The position numbers and the translations under genes were made by a program. Shown one piece after another: positions 47,059 to 59,441 of a DNA stretch of 64,000 nucleotides (positions are counted from its first letter, which is position 1; the number at the start of each line of letters is the position of its first letter). The notes beneath the pieces are model-generated. The model did not search any database. It was given only the letters and a program-made list of their open reading frames with translations, and was not told the origin of the DNA. Origin of the DNA: Streptomyces celluloflavus (lineage in GTDB: Bacteria > Actinomycetota > Actinomycetes > Streptomycetales > Streptomycetaceae); assembly GCA_000720995.1 (NCBI GenBank), contig JOEL01000011.1:117995-181994 (forward strand), in the 5' to 3' direction.

Positions 47059-47144
47059 TAACCCCGGACCCCCAGACCATGATTGAGACTCGACCCTGGC
47101 AGCGACAATTGTCGGGGGAACCCCCGAAGGTGGGATTGACGACA

Positions 47145-51044
<3,900 letters not shown>

Positions 51045-51075
51045 GCGCCGCCGGTTCGTCCGGATGCGCGTGGTA

Positions 51076-51113
51076 CGCAGGGCGGTCACCCCGATGGGGG
51101 TGGCCGCCCTGCG
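51076..51113 (+). terminator. Terminator after rpoC
   Basis: 17-base stem with one G-U pair, 32 bases after the rpoC stop. Confidence 0.75.
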
Positions 51114-51292
51114 GCGTTGCGGGGCGGACGCCGGCCCCCTTCCGTGCGGGGTGCCGCGGGTCCGTACCGGTGCCCCGGGCCGCCGTGTCCGGCGGTTTCG
51201 TGCCCTGAGGGAACTTGGCCTCCCTCCATTGCGTCTGTGATGAGAGGATGAGGGCTCAGGATGAGGGCTCACTATGGAGCGGGGGAGGTCGC

Positions 51293-51826
51293 GTGGCGTT
51301 TCAGCCCTGGCAGGGCGGGCAGCCCGCTCAGCCGTCGAATCAGGTGCCGGCCATGCGCGCCTCGCACGCCGATCGCGAGCGTGCGGTCGATGTGCTGAAG
51401 GCGGGCTTCGCCGAGGGGCGGCTGCCGCAGGCCGAGTACGAGCAGCGGATCGGCCGCGCCTATGAGGCGAAGACCCACTCCGAGCTCCAGATGCTGGTCT
51501 CGGACCTGCCGCAGGGTCCGACTGCGCAGGCGTTCGAGCCGCGGCCGGTGCCGGCGACGTTCATGCCGATGCAGATGCCGCCGCCGGTGCGTACCAGCAG
51601 CACCGCGACCGGTGCGCTGGTCTGCGGGATCCTCTCGCTGCCGACCTGGGGACTGACCTCGATCCCGGCCGTGATCCTGGGCCACAAGGCGCGTGCGGAG
51701 ATCCGCCGGACCGGTGAGCGCGGGGACGGTCAGGCGCTCGCCGGCCTGGTGATGGGCTGGCTGGGCATCGGCGGCTGGGCGTTGCTGCTCCTGGGGATCG
51801 CCTTCGCGGTCGTCTTCGGCCACTGA
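51293..51826 (+). CDS. DUF1707/DUF4190 membrane protein
   Basis: 177 residues. DUF1707 at about residues 17-72 (MRASHADRERAVDVLKAGFAEGRLPQAEYEQRIGRAYEAKTHSEL) and two membrane helices of DUF4190 type (GALVCGILSLPTWGLTSIPAVILGHKA and LAGLVMGWLGIGGWALLLLGIAF). GTG start with GGGGGAGG. Of unknown function; this gene commonly follows rpoC in Streptomyces. Confidence 0.85.
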   Translation: MAFQPWQGGQPAQPSNQVPAMRASHADRERAVDVLKAGFAEGRLPQAEYEQRIGRAYEAKTHSELQMLVSDLPQGPTAQAFEPRPVPATFMPMQMPPPVRTSSTATGALVCGILSLPTWGLTSIPAVILGHKARAEIRRTGERGDGQALAGLVMGWLGIGGWALLLLGIAFAVVFGH

Positions 51827-51924
51827 GGCCGCGGCCGTCGGGACCGGGTCTGCCGGTCCGCCGGGAGGCATGGTCGTCGCGGCTGTTCCTCTCCTCGCTT
51901 TCTTCTTTGTTTTTGCGCTGTTCC

Positions 51925-51967
51925 GGAAGCCGCTTCTCGCCACGCGAGAAGCGGCTTCCTTTGTTGC
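51925..51967 (+). terminator. Terminator after the DUF1707 gene
   Basis: 16-base perfect stem with a three-base loop followed by TTTGTT. The rest of 51827-52299 contains the promoter below and no convincing gene. Confidence 0.8.
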
Positions 51968-52068
51968 GTTCTTGTTGCGCGCGCGGTTTCGCGTATTCGG
52001 TGCGGGGTGCGGGCCCGGAGTCGGGAGTGGTGATGCGGAGGATGCGTTCCGCTCTCTCGGAGCATGTC

Positions 52069-52096
52069 TTGAATTCGGATCAAGACTTGTTAGGCT
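52069..52096 (+). promoter_or_regulatory. Promoter candidate for the LuxR-type gene
   Basis: TTGAAT-N16-TAGGCT, about 200 bases before the chosen start, leaving a long leader. Confidence 0.5.
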
Positions 52097-52299
52097 GAGC
52101 GTGAGGAATGGGGGAACTGGGGGACGGTGACATTGGGTTACCGTTTTGCGCCCGCCGTGCGCATGCGGGATGCGGCACGTGAAATACGGCATTGCTTATC
52201 CCAATCATTGGACACCCGGCTGACCGACCGTCGCGCCATGCGCCGGGCACGGGCGGCTTGCGGGCAATTGGGTGGATTCACAGGGGAGGTCGTGTACCG

Positions 52300-52731
52300 G
52301 TGTCAGTTGACCAGGCGTGGATCGATCAGGTTTTACCTCTTGTGGGCGGGGCGGATGCGGCGGCGCTGGACCGTACGGCAGCCGCGCTCCGTGACCTGCT
52401 GTTCGCCGTGGAGCGCCTGCAGAAGGCCGGGCAGGGTCAGTTTCAGGACAATCTTCAGGTCCGTGAGCAGTGCTCGGTGGAGCGGTACGGCGGTCCGCGG
52501 GCCCCTGATACGCGCCTGCCGGTCGACACCCTGACACCCAGGGAGCGCGAGGTGCTCCGGCTGGTTGTGACCGGGCTGCCCAACCGGCTGGTCGCCCGCC
52601 GGCTGGAGATCGCCGAGCGTACGGTCAAGACCCATCTGCACTCCATCTACCGCAAGCTGGGGGTCTCGGGGCGCACCGAGGCCACCGCTCTCATCCTGCG
52701 CCAAGAGGTCCAGAAGGCGCGGGCCAGCTGA
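52300..52731 (+). CDS. LuxR-family transcriptional regulator (HTH only)
   Basis: 143 residues. The C-terminal LuxR helix-turn-helix (about 77-140) is DTLTPREREVLRLVVTGLPNRLVARRLEIAERTVKTHLHSIYRKLGVSGRTEATALI. The N-terminal 70 residues form a short helical region without a receiver or ligand domain. GTG with GGGGAGG at 52283-52289. It is convergent with the E2 gene, four bases apart, at the border of the biosynthetic cluster; it may control that cluster. Confidence 0.8.
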   Translation: MSVDQAWIDQVLPLVGGADAAALDRTAAALRDLLFAVERLQKAGQGQFQDNLQVREQCSVERYGGPRAPDTRLPVDTLTPREREVLRLVVTGLPNRLVARRLEIAERTVKTHLHSIYRKLGVSGRTEATALILRQEVQKARAS

Positions 52732-52735
52732 ACGA

Positions 52736-53965
52736 CTACGGGACAGCGGTCGCGGGCCGCCCCTCGGCCCGCTGTATGACGTGCCGCAGGAAGGCGGCCG
52801 CTGTCTCGCCGTCGCATACGCGATGGTCGAAGGTGAGCGAGAATGTGGCCACCTTGCGCACGGCGAGCTGTTCCTCGACGACCCATGGCCGGCTCGCGAT
52901 GGATCCGATGCCGAGCATTGCCGCTTCGGGGATATTGAGCAGCGGTGTGGCTCCGGCTACCCCGAATATTCCGTAATTGTTCAGCGTGAAAGTACCGCCG
53001 CTCATATCGGCCGGTGCGAGGGTTCCCGCGCGGGCCGCGCCGACGAGTTCGTGAATGGCCGGGACGAGGGAATCCGTATCGTACTGCTGGGCATTCCGCA
53101 GTACGGGGACGACCAGACCGGTTTCCGCCTGTACGGCTATGCCCAGGCCGATGCCGGGGAATTGCAGAATCTCCCGGCGTGCGGTGTCCACGTGGGCATT
53201 CAGCCGCGGGTAGAGCGCCAGTGCCTCGATGCAGAACGTGCCGAACAGCGCCGGCAGGCCGGTGCGGCAGGGCCGGTGCCGGTCGTGGAGCGCGTCGCGC
53301 CGGGCGAGGAGGCCGGTGACGTCCGCCTCCTGCCAGATGGTCACGCGGGGGATGTCCTGATGGCTGCGGGTGAACTTCTCCGCGGCCAGCAGGCTTCGGC
53401 CACGCAGCGGCAGCCGGACCGGTGCGCCGGCGGCGGGCGTGCGGAGCGCGATCGCGGCCTCGACGTCGGCGCGCAGGATCAGCCCGCCGGACCCGCTGCC
53501 GCGCAGTGCGGTGAGCGTGATGCCGTGGTCGCGGGCGAGTTTGCGGACGACCGGGGAGACGACCGCGGGCCGTGCTCCCGTACCGGTGGGGCGGATCGCG
53601 GGGGCCGCCGGGCGAGGCACCGGGCGGGGTGCCGGGAGGACGGCGGCGGGGCCGTAGCCGACGAGCACCGGGCCGTCGGGCTCCGGGGGCCCGGCCGCCT
53701 CGGGTGCGGCCGCGACGGTGACCAGCGGGGCGCCCACCGGGACGAGGTCGCCCGGTTCGCCGTGCAGCGCGGTGACCACGCCCGCGTACGGGCAGGGCAG
53801 ATCGAGTGCCGTCTTGGCGGTCTCGACCTCGGCGACCGGCTGGTCCGCGGTGATCCGGTCGCCGACGGCCACCAGCCAGCGGACCAGCTCCGCCTCGACC
53901 AGGCCCTCGCCGAGGTCGGGGAGCGCGAAGCGCAGGTCCCCGGTGGCCGTGGGTCCGCCGTTCAT
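52736..53965 (-). CDS. 2-oxo acid dehydrogenase E2 (dihydrolipoamide acyltransferase)
   Basis: 409 residues. One lipoyl domain with K51 in VETAKTALDLP, a Pro/Ala linker, a peripheral subunit-binding domain (PVVRKLARDHGITLTALRGSGSGGLILRADV) and a catalytic domain with DHRVCDG (H381, D385). Transfers an acyl group from E1 to CoA. No E3 gene is nearby, so the common lipoamide dehydrogenase would serve. The ATG overlaps the E1beta stop (ATGA). It is the last gene of the five-gene operon. The acyl substrate cannot be read from sequence; context suggests arylpyruvate. Confidence 0.9.
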   Translation of the reverse strand: MNGGPTATGDLRFALPDLGEGLVEAELVRWLVAVGDRITADQPVAEVETAKTALDLPCPYAGVVTALHGEPGDLVPVGAPLVTVAAAPEAAGPPEPDGPVLVGYGPAAVLPAPRPVPRPAAPAIRPTGTGARPAVVSPVVRKLARDHGITLTALRGSGSGGLILRADVEAAIALRTPAAGAPVRLPLRGRSLLAAEKFTRSHQDIPRVTIWQEADVTGLLARRDALHDRHRPCRTGLPALFGTFCIEALALYPRLNAHVDTARREILQFPGIGLGIAVQAETGLVVPVLRNAQQYDTDSLVPAIHELVGAARAGTLAPADMSGGTFTLNNYGIFGVAGATPLLNIPEAAMLGIGSIASRPWVVEEQLAVRKVATFSLTFDHRVCDGETAAAFLRHVIQRAEGRPATAVP

Positions 53966-54960
53966 GAGGTGCTCCCGGTCTCGGGCCACTGGAGCGCCGC
54001 CACGGCTTCGAGGACGCGCGGCACATCGGGCAGGTGGTGCTGTTCCAGCAGGGGTGGCGGGTAGGGCAGGTCGAGGCCGGTGACCCGGAGGACCGGTGCC
54101 TCCAGGTGGTGGAAGCAACGCTGGCTCACCCGGGCCGCGATCTCCGCACCGAAGCCCGCGAACCCGGCGGCCTCGTGGACGACGACCGCGCGGCCGGTCC
54201 GCCGGACACTGGCCGTCACGGTCTCGTCGTCGAAGGGGACCAGCGTCCGCAGGTCGACGACCTCCAGGTCCCATCCCTCGGTGTCCGCCGCGGCCTCGGC
54301 GGCCGCCAGCGCGACGGGGACGGCGGGCCCGTACGCGATCAGCGTCGCGGAGGTGCCGGGGCGGCGTACCGCGGCGCGGCCGAGGGGCTCGGCGGGGCGC
54401 TCCCGGGCCACCTCGCCCTTGTGCCGGTAGAGCCGCTTCGGCTCCAGGAACACCACCGGGTCGTCGGAGGCGATGGCCGCCCGCAGCAGGGAGTAGGCGT
54501 CCTGGGCGGTGGCGGGCGCCACGACGTGCAGGCCGGGGGTGTGGACGTAGTACGCCTCGGAGGCGTCGCTGTGGTGCTCCACGGCGCCGATGCCGCCGCC
54601 GTAGGGGATGCGGATGACCAGGGGGAGGGTGAGTTCCCCGCGGGTGCGGTTGCGGAGCTTGGCGATATGGCTGACGACCTGTTCGAAGGCGGGGTAGGCG
54701 AAGGCGTCGAACTGCATCTCGATGACCGGGCGCAGGCCATACATCGCCATGCCGACCGCGGTGCCCGCGATGCCCGCCTCGGCGAGCGGTGCGTCGAAGC
54801 AGCGCTGCGGGCCGAAGGCGGCCGCGAGGCCGTCGGTCACCCGGAAGACTCCGCCGAGCGGTCCGACGTCCTCGCCGTAGACGAGGACCCGGTCGTCCTC
54901 GCGCATCGCGTCGGACAGCGCGGCGTTGAGTGCCTGGGCCATGGCCAGCTGCGGCGTCAT
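53962..54960 (-). CDS. 2-oxo acid dehydrogenase E1 beta subunit
   Basis: 332 residues of the transketolase central plus C-terminal type: LVYGEDVGPLGGVFRVTDGL, FDAPLAEAGIAGTAVGMAMYGLRPVIEMQFDAFAYPAFEQ, EHHSDASEAYYVHTPGLHVVAPAT and VVDLRTLVPFDDETV. Resembles branched-chain/pyruvate-type E1beta and PglC of the pristinamycin phenylglycine pathway, which has the same role. Overlaps the E1alpha stop and the E2 start by four bases each. Confidence 0.9.
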   Translation of the reverse strand: MTPQLAMAQALNAALSDAMREDDRVLVYGEDVGPLGGVFRVTDGLAAAFGPQRCFDAPLAEAGIAGTAVGMAMYGLRPVIEMQFDAFAYPAFEQVVSHIAKLRNRTRGELTLPLVIRIPYGGGIGAVEHHSDASEAYYVHTPGLHVVAPATAQDAYSLLRAAIASDDPVVFLEPKRLYRHKGEVARERPAEPLGRAAVRRPGTSATLIAYGPAVPVALAAAEAAADTEGWDLEVVDLRTLVPFDDETVTASVRRTGRAVVVHEAAGFAGFGAEIAARVSQRCFHHLEAPVLRVTGLDLPYPPPLLEQHHLPDVPRVLEAVAALQWPETGSTS

Positions 54961-56066
54961 GAGGCGTGCCTCCCCAGGCGGGCGGCGAGTTCGGCGGCCT
55001 GTTCGCGCAGTTGCGGGGTGGGGGCCGCGTAGACGTGGTCGAAGAGCTCCAGCGGATCGAGGGCCGGTGGCTGCCGCATCCGGTCGCGCAGGCCGGCGGC
55101 GAGGGCCTCGGCCTCGGCGGTGTACGCGGCGGCGGTGGCGTCGTCCAGCAGCCCCTCGGCGCGCAGATGGGCCGCCAGGCGGTCCAGCGGGTCGCGGCCG
55201 GACCAGACCGCGACCTCTTCGGCGCTGCGGTAGCGGGTGGGGTCGTCGGCGCTGGTGTGCGGGTTCATGCGGTAGGTGAGGGCCTCGATGAGGGTGGGGC
55301 CGCCGCCCGCGCGGGCGCGTTCGACGGCCTCGGTGACGGTGGTGTACACCGCCAGCGCGTCGTTGCCGTCGACCAGTGCGGCCCGCATGCCGTAGCCGAT
55401 GGCCTTGTGGGCGAGGGTGGGGGCGGCGGTCTGCGCGGCGAGCGGGACGCTGATGGCGTACTGGTTGTTCTGGACCAGGAAGACGGTGGGCACCCGGTGG
55501 ACGGCGGCGAAGTTGCACGCCTCGTGGAAGTCGCCCTCGCTGGTGCCGCCGTCGCCGATGAACGACAGCGAGACGAGGTCGTCCCCGGCCAGCCGGGCCG
55601 CGTGCGCCAGGCCCACGGCGTGCGGGCACTGGGTCGCCAGCGGGGTGCACTGCGGTGCGGTGCGGTGCCGGCGGACGGAGTAGCCGCAGTGCCAGGAGCC
55701 GCGCATCAGCGTCAGCACCTCGAAGGGGTCGATACCGCGGGCGACGAGGGCGACGCTGTCGCGGTAGGTGGGGAAGAGCCAGTCCGTCTCGCGCAGCGCC
55801 ATCGTGGCGCCGATCTGGCACGCCTCCTGGCCGTACGAGGAGGGGTAGACGGCCAGTGCGCCCTGCTTGCCCAGGGCGGTGGCCTGGCGGTCGAACTGGC
55901 GGCCGAGCACCATCCGCCGGTAGAGCTCGCGGCGCAGCCCGGCGTCGGGCGGGGTGCCGGTGCCCACCCACCGTCCCGCGGCGTCCAGCAGGCGGACCGG
56001 TTCCGCGCCGGGCAGCATCTCGTGTGTGCCCGGTGGCGCGGGGCCGGGGCGGCTGGTGACGGACAT
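54957..56066 (-). CDS. 2-oxo acid dehydrogenase E1 alpha subunit (ThDP-dependent)
   Basis: 369 residues. The thiamine diphosphate motif runs from GDG (171-173) to NN (200-201) in FIGDGGTSEGDFHEACNF and VFLVQNNQYAISV. It decarboxylates a 2-oxo acid and transfers the acyl group to E2-lipoate. The ATG has GGAGG upstream on the minus strand. The E1alpha/E1beta/E2 set lies 59 bases after the aminotransferase gene in the same direction. Confidence 0.9.
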   Translation of the reverse strand: MSVTSRPGPAPPGTHEMLPGAEPVRLLDAAGRWVGTGTPPDAGLRRELYRRMVLGRQFDRQATALGKQGALAVYPSSYGQEACQIGATMALRETDWLFPTYRDSVALVARGIDPFEVLTLMRGSWHCGYSVRRHRTAPQCTPLATQCPHAVGLAHAARLAGDDLVSLSFIGDGGTSEGDFHEACNFAAVHRVPTVFLVQNNQYAISVPLAAQTAAPTLAHKAIGYGMRAALVDGNDALAVYTTVTEAVERARAGGGPTLIEALTYRMNPHTSADDPTRYRSAEEVAVWSGRDPLDRLAAHLRAEGLLDDATAAAYTAEAEALAAGLRDRMRQPPALDPLELFDHVYAAPTPQLREQAAELAARLGRHAS

Positions 56067-56125
56067 GGCGGGGACCTCCGGGAGATGACGGGGACGGCTG
56101 GGCACGGCCGGTACGGAATCCGCGG

Positions 56126-57460
56126 TCACCGGGCGCGGCACTCCTCGTCGACCAGCGCCTTGAGCCGGTCCAGCCCTTCGTCGATGCGTTCCGGGGTGAT
56201 CCGGCTGTAGGACAGGCGCAGCTGCCGGTGGCCGCCGCCGCCCGCGTAGAAGTGGTGCATGGGCATCCACAGCACGCCGTGCCGCCGGGCGGAGCGTGCC
56301 AGCAGTTCGTCGTCCACGCGGAACGGGACGGTGAGGACGACGAAGAAGCCGCCGCCCGGGACGTTCCAGTCGATGCCCAGGCGGGCGCGGACCGCCGCCG
56401 GCCAGCGCTTGTCGAGGCCGTTGAGGAGGCAGTCGAGGTGGTGCCGGTAGATCTCCGTCTCGCGCCGGTTGGCGAGCGAGAGGCGGCAGTCGTTCTCCAG
56501 CAGTTTGCCGCCGATGACGGCCTGGGCGAGGGGGGAGGTGTTGACGGTGACCATGCTCTTCAGCGTCGAGAGCTGATCGGCCAGCAGACCGCCGGGGCCG
56601 GCGCCGGTCACCGGCTGGTCGGCGACCGCGAAGCCGACCCGGGCGCCGGGCAGACCGGTCTTGGCGAGCGAGCCGAGGTAGACGACGCGGCGCCGGGTGT
56701 CCAGCGCCTTCAGGGTCGGCGGCCGCGTCTGGGCACGGGTGTAGAGGCCGTAGGGGTTGTCCTCCAGCAGGAGGATGTCCGCCTCTTCGGCCAGCGCGAG
56801 GAGGCGGTGCCGGGTCGCCATGTCGAGGCTGCGGCCGGAGGGGTTGGAGAAGTCGGGGACGAGGTAGAGGGCGCGGGGCCGCAGGCCGTCCGCGCGGGTC
56901 CGGCGGAGCTGCTCGGTGAGGTCGTCCAGGTCGATGCCGAGCGGGCCTTCGCGTACCGGCACCACCGTCATGTCGAGCAGCCGGGCCGCCCCCGTCAGGC
57001 CGACGTAGGACGGGGACACGGTCAGCACCACGTCCCGGGCGTCGCGGCGCAGCGCGCGCAGGACCAGGAGGATGGCCTCCTGGCACCCCACGGTGACGAC
57101 GAGGGACTCCGGGTCGACGTGGATGTTCTCGTCGCGCGCCAGATAGGTGGCGAGGAGGTCGGTGATCACGCCCTTGGTCCGGCCGTACTGGAACAGCGTC
57201 CGGGTCACCTGCGCCTCGTCCATGCCCCGGTCGTGGGCGAGGTGGTCGCAGAACGTCCGCAGATGGCGGTGGAGGGACTCGGTGTCGAAGTACCCCTCGT
57301 ACGGGCTGCCCGAGGCGAAGGAGATGGCGTCCGGGTGGCGCTCGGCGATCTCGCTGAGCATGTTCATGGACGCCATCACCGGGTCGCCGAGGGAGGCGTG
57401 CAGGTCCGCGAGGGACAGGGTGACGGTCCCGGCGGGCGCCGGCGGCCCGGGGAGCGTCAC
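56126..57460 (-). CDS. PLP aminotransferase, HpgT/PglE-like
   Basis: 444 residues. Features: MASMNMLSEIAERHPDAISFASGSPYEGYF, LFQYGRTKGVITDLLATYLARDENI, VTVGCQEAILLVLRALRRDARDVVLTVSPSYVGLTGAARLLDM, PDFSNPSGRSL, LLLEDNPYGLYTR and the PLP lysine (about 262) in YLGSLAKTGLPGARVGF. This pattern is that of (hydroxy)phenylglycine aminotransferases (HpgT) and the related PglE. The GTG start overlaps the preceding stop by GTGA. It would turn an arylglyoxylate into the arylglycine. Confidence 0.82.
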   Translation of the reverse strand: MTLPGPPAPAGTVTLSLADLHASLGDPVMASMNMLSEIAERHPDAISFASGSPYEGYFDTESLHRHLRTFCDHLAHDRGMDEAQVTRTLFQYGRTKGVITDLLATYLARDENIHVDPESLVVTVGCQEAILLVLRALRRDARDVVLTVSPSYVGLTGAARLLDMTVVPVREGPLGIDLDDLTEQLRRTRADGLRPRALYLVPDFSNPSGRSLDMATRHRLLALAEEADILLLEDNPYGLYTRAQTRPPTLKALDTRRRVVYLGSLAKTGLPGARVGFAVADQPVTGAGPGGLLADQLSTLKSMVTVNTSPLAQAVIGGKLLENDCRLSLANRRETEIYRHHLDCLLNGLDKRWPAAVRARLGIDWNVPGGGFFVVLTVPFRVDDELLARSARRHGVLWMPMHHFYAGGGGHRQLRLSYSRITPERIDEGLDRLKALVDEECRAR

Positions 57461-58809
57461 TTCGGCCTCCGCCGGTGTGCCGACCAGGTGCGTTCCAGGT
57501 TGTGGATCAGCGCATCGCTGTGGGCGCAGTACGCCTGGTCGCGGGCGTAGTGGGCCATGTACGTACGGAACAGGTCGAGGGGTTCGGCGCCCAGGCGCAT
57601 GGCCCGGCGGTTGGCGCGCACGCTCGGCAGACCGCAGGCCATCAGCTGGTCCACGGCGCGGGCGATGGCGTCGTCCATACCGGCCGGGTCGACGACCTCG
57701 GCGACCAGCCGTCTGCCGTCCGGGCTGTCCACCGGGAAGTCGCGGTTGAAGAGCACCGCCTCGCGGGCCGGTCCCTCGCCGAGGAAGCGCGGCAGGCGCA
57801 TCACACCACAGCCGGGGATGATGCCCTCCTTGCCGGCCGGGAGGTTGAAGTACGCGCCGGTCTCCGCGACCACCCGGTCCAGGACCAGCAGGAACTGGCA
57901 GCCGCCGCCGATGGCGAAGGAGTCGACCGCGCCGATCCACGGCTTCTCGTGCCGGCTCTCCAGTGCGTCGGGGCGCGGCGGTGCGAGGTCGTGGCCGCGG
58001 TAGAGCTTGTTGACGACGCCGAGTTCGCGCTCCAGGAAGAAATCGGTGAGCGAGATACGGCCGTGGTAGAGGTGCGTCAGGTTGATGCCCGAGCTGAACA
58101 CCCGGCGGCCCGCGTACTTCGGATGGGTGGCGGGACCGCCGCGCAGCACTCCCGCCTCGATCCGGTCGTCCAGCAGGACGAGGTCGACGGCCGTCTCCAG
58201 GGCGGCGGTTGACGCATCGTCCTCGGCGTTGAGGCAGCTGTGGTTCTGCACCGTCACATGGCCGACGTTGTCCTTGCGCTGGACGTGCACCACACCGAGG
58301 TCGACCGCGTCGTCGAGCAGCAGGGTGTCGAGCAGGTCGAGGGCCTCCTGGCGGGGCTGGGCCATCGCGTGCAGCAGGTGGTGGCCGGTGCGCGGCCGGG
58401 CCAGCACCTGGGCGAGGAAGATGCCCTGGGCGATCTCCAGGCTGTCGCGGTCCTTCAACGGCAGCTGATGTGCGGCCAGTTGGGCGCGGGAGGGGACCAG
58501 TTCGGGGAACCGGAGCGCCACCGCGTCGACGAGTTCGCCGACCCGCAGCGAGGTGCGGAAGCCGTTGGTCACCGTCTCGTAGACGGCCTCGGCGTGCTCC
58601 GTCAGGAACGCCTCGCGTATCGCGTGGCCCCGGGTCAGCAGGGCCTCGGCGGCCGTCTGCTCCTCCGGTGTGCGCGCGGGCTTGGGGGGCAGGTCCGCCA
58701 ACTGCTCGCGCAGGGCCGCCAGTTGCCGGGCGGCGACTTCGTGATCGGCGGCCGGACCGCCCGTGAAAACCGGTGCTGGTTCCGACTTCCTGCCCGCCAT
58801 ATTCGCCAC
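57457..58809 (-). CDS. DpgC-like cofactor-free dioxygenase
   Basis: 450 residues from GTG 58809, which has AAAGGGACGG upstream; ATG 58800 would give 447. The first 200 residues form the helical extension typical of DpgC, and the rest is a crotonase fold: VTVQNHSCLNAEDD, RRVFSSGINLTHLYHGRISLTDFFLERELGVVNKLYRG, and SFAIGGGCQFLLVLDRVVAE with the conserved Gln near residue 300. DpgC converts (3,5-dihydroxyphenyl)acetyl-CoA with O2 to the arylglyoxylate and CoA without metal or flavin. The usual partners DpgA, DpgB and DpgD are not encoded nearby, so another arylacetyl-CoA is the likely substrate. Confidence 0.85.
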   Translation of the reverse strand: MANMAGRKSEPAPVFTGGPAADHEVAARQLAALREQLADLPPKPARTPEEQTAAEALLTRGHAIREAFLTEHAEAVYETVTNGFRTSLRVGELVDAVALRFPELVPSRAQLAAHQLPLKDRDSLEIAQGIFLAQVLARPRTGHHLLHAMAQPRQEALDLLDTLLLDDAVDLGVVHVQRKDNVGHVTVQNHSCLNAEDDASTAALETAVDLVLLDDRIEAGVLRGGPATHPKYAGRRVFSSGINLTHLYHGRISLTDFFLERELGVVNKLYRGHDLAPPRPDALESRHEKPWIGAVDSFAIGGGCQFLLVLDRVVAETGAYFNLPAGKEGIIPGCGVMRLPRFLGEGPAREAVLFNRDFPVDSPDGRRLVAEVVDPAGMDDAIARAVDQLMACGLPSVRANRRAMRLGAEPLDLFRTYMAHYARDQAYCAHSDALIHNLERTWSAHRRRPK

Positions 58810-58935
58810 CAGTTCAACCGTCCCTTTCTGCCCTGCGCAATGAATTCCGACGGAAGAACTCCAGCCGCATGGGATACGAATGCGCCGTAGTCGGAGCATG
58901 GGGCATACCGGGATTCCGGTAAATGCAACCTATGG

Positions 58936-58960
58936 ACTAGACGCGCGGTGTGGGTCTAGT
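58936..58960. repeat. Inverted repeat ACTAGAC-N11-GTCTAGT
   Basis: Seven-base arms; the right arm continues into CTAGTACC, the complement of GGTACTAG at 59192-59199. Confidence 0.55.
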
Positions 58961-59176
58961 ACCAAGGTTGGCCGGAGGCCGCACCGAGGATTCGCCGGCG
59001 AGGGCGGGTGTCCGGGGGAAGCGGAATGCGTCGTCCGTGGAGCCGGCGGAGGCCGGACCGACGGACGCGGAGAGGCAATTCCGCGAGATCCGGGGGTGGC
59101 AGGGGGGTCGGCCGGGCTCGCCGTCGGACCGCCGTGGGCCGGGCTTGCGGTGCGGCCGCGTCCGGGTAAACGCAAC

Positions 59177-59206
59177 CAAGGTTCTAGTCCTGGTACTAGA
59201 ACCTTG
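59177..59206. repeat. Inverted repeat with 11-base perfect arms
   Basis: CAAGGTTCTAG and CTAGAACCTTG with an eight-base spacer, followed by TTTC. It could be an operator or, for the minus strand or plus strand, a terminator. The low GC content of the stem is unusual here. Confidence 0.65.
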
Positions 59207-59441
59207 TTTCTATACATGCCGAGAACTCTGCGGCGGGCCTGCCGATAAGGTTCTGGCCAGGAGCGGTTGTGGCTGCTTCACTGATCCGCCGTGGCAGCGT
59301 TTCGGGGGCAATGGCGTACGGCGCGTATCCACGGTTTCCCATTGCATTTGCCTGTCGCCGGTCGGCGATTCTCCGGTAATTGATTCCGCAGGTCATTCGG
59401 GCAGCAATCAAGGTTCCAGAAGGTTCCAGGGGGTTTGAGCG

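Larger units (their letters stand above)
58810..59441. promoter_or_regulatory. Divergent control region between the arylglycine operon and the NRPS
   Basis: 632 bases without a convincing gene. It is AT-richer than the genome and rich in repeats: GGTAAATGCAACC (58918-58930) and GGTAAACGCAACC (59165-59177), two CTAG-centred inverted repeats, further AAGGTTC copies (59179-59187, 59244-59252, and a tandem pair at 59410-59429). It must contain promoters for both directions. Confidence 0.6.

Noticed and set aside
52127-52534. Frame overlapping the LuxR gene start
   Set aside because: Different frame from the clear LuxR helix-turn-helix; Arg/Cys-rich shadow.
52736-56066. Plain branched-chain 2-oxo acid dehydrogenase for fatty acid starters
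   Set aside because: Not excluded by sequence, but the operon position behind a DpgC-like and an HpgT-like gene next to an NRPS makes a pathway role more likely.
57457-58809. Ordinary enoyl-CoA hydratase
   Set aside because: The 200-residue N-terminal extension and the DpgC-type blocks are specific for the dioxygenase family.
58880-59438. Frames on both strands between the dioxygenase gene and the NRPS
   Set aside because: No domain or coding signal, and they cross the repeated motifs; treated as control region.
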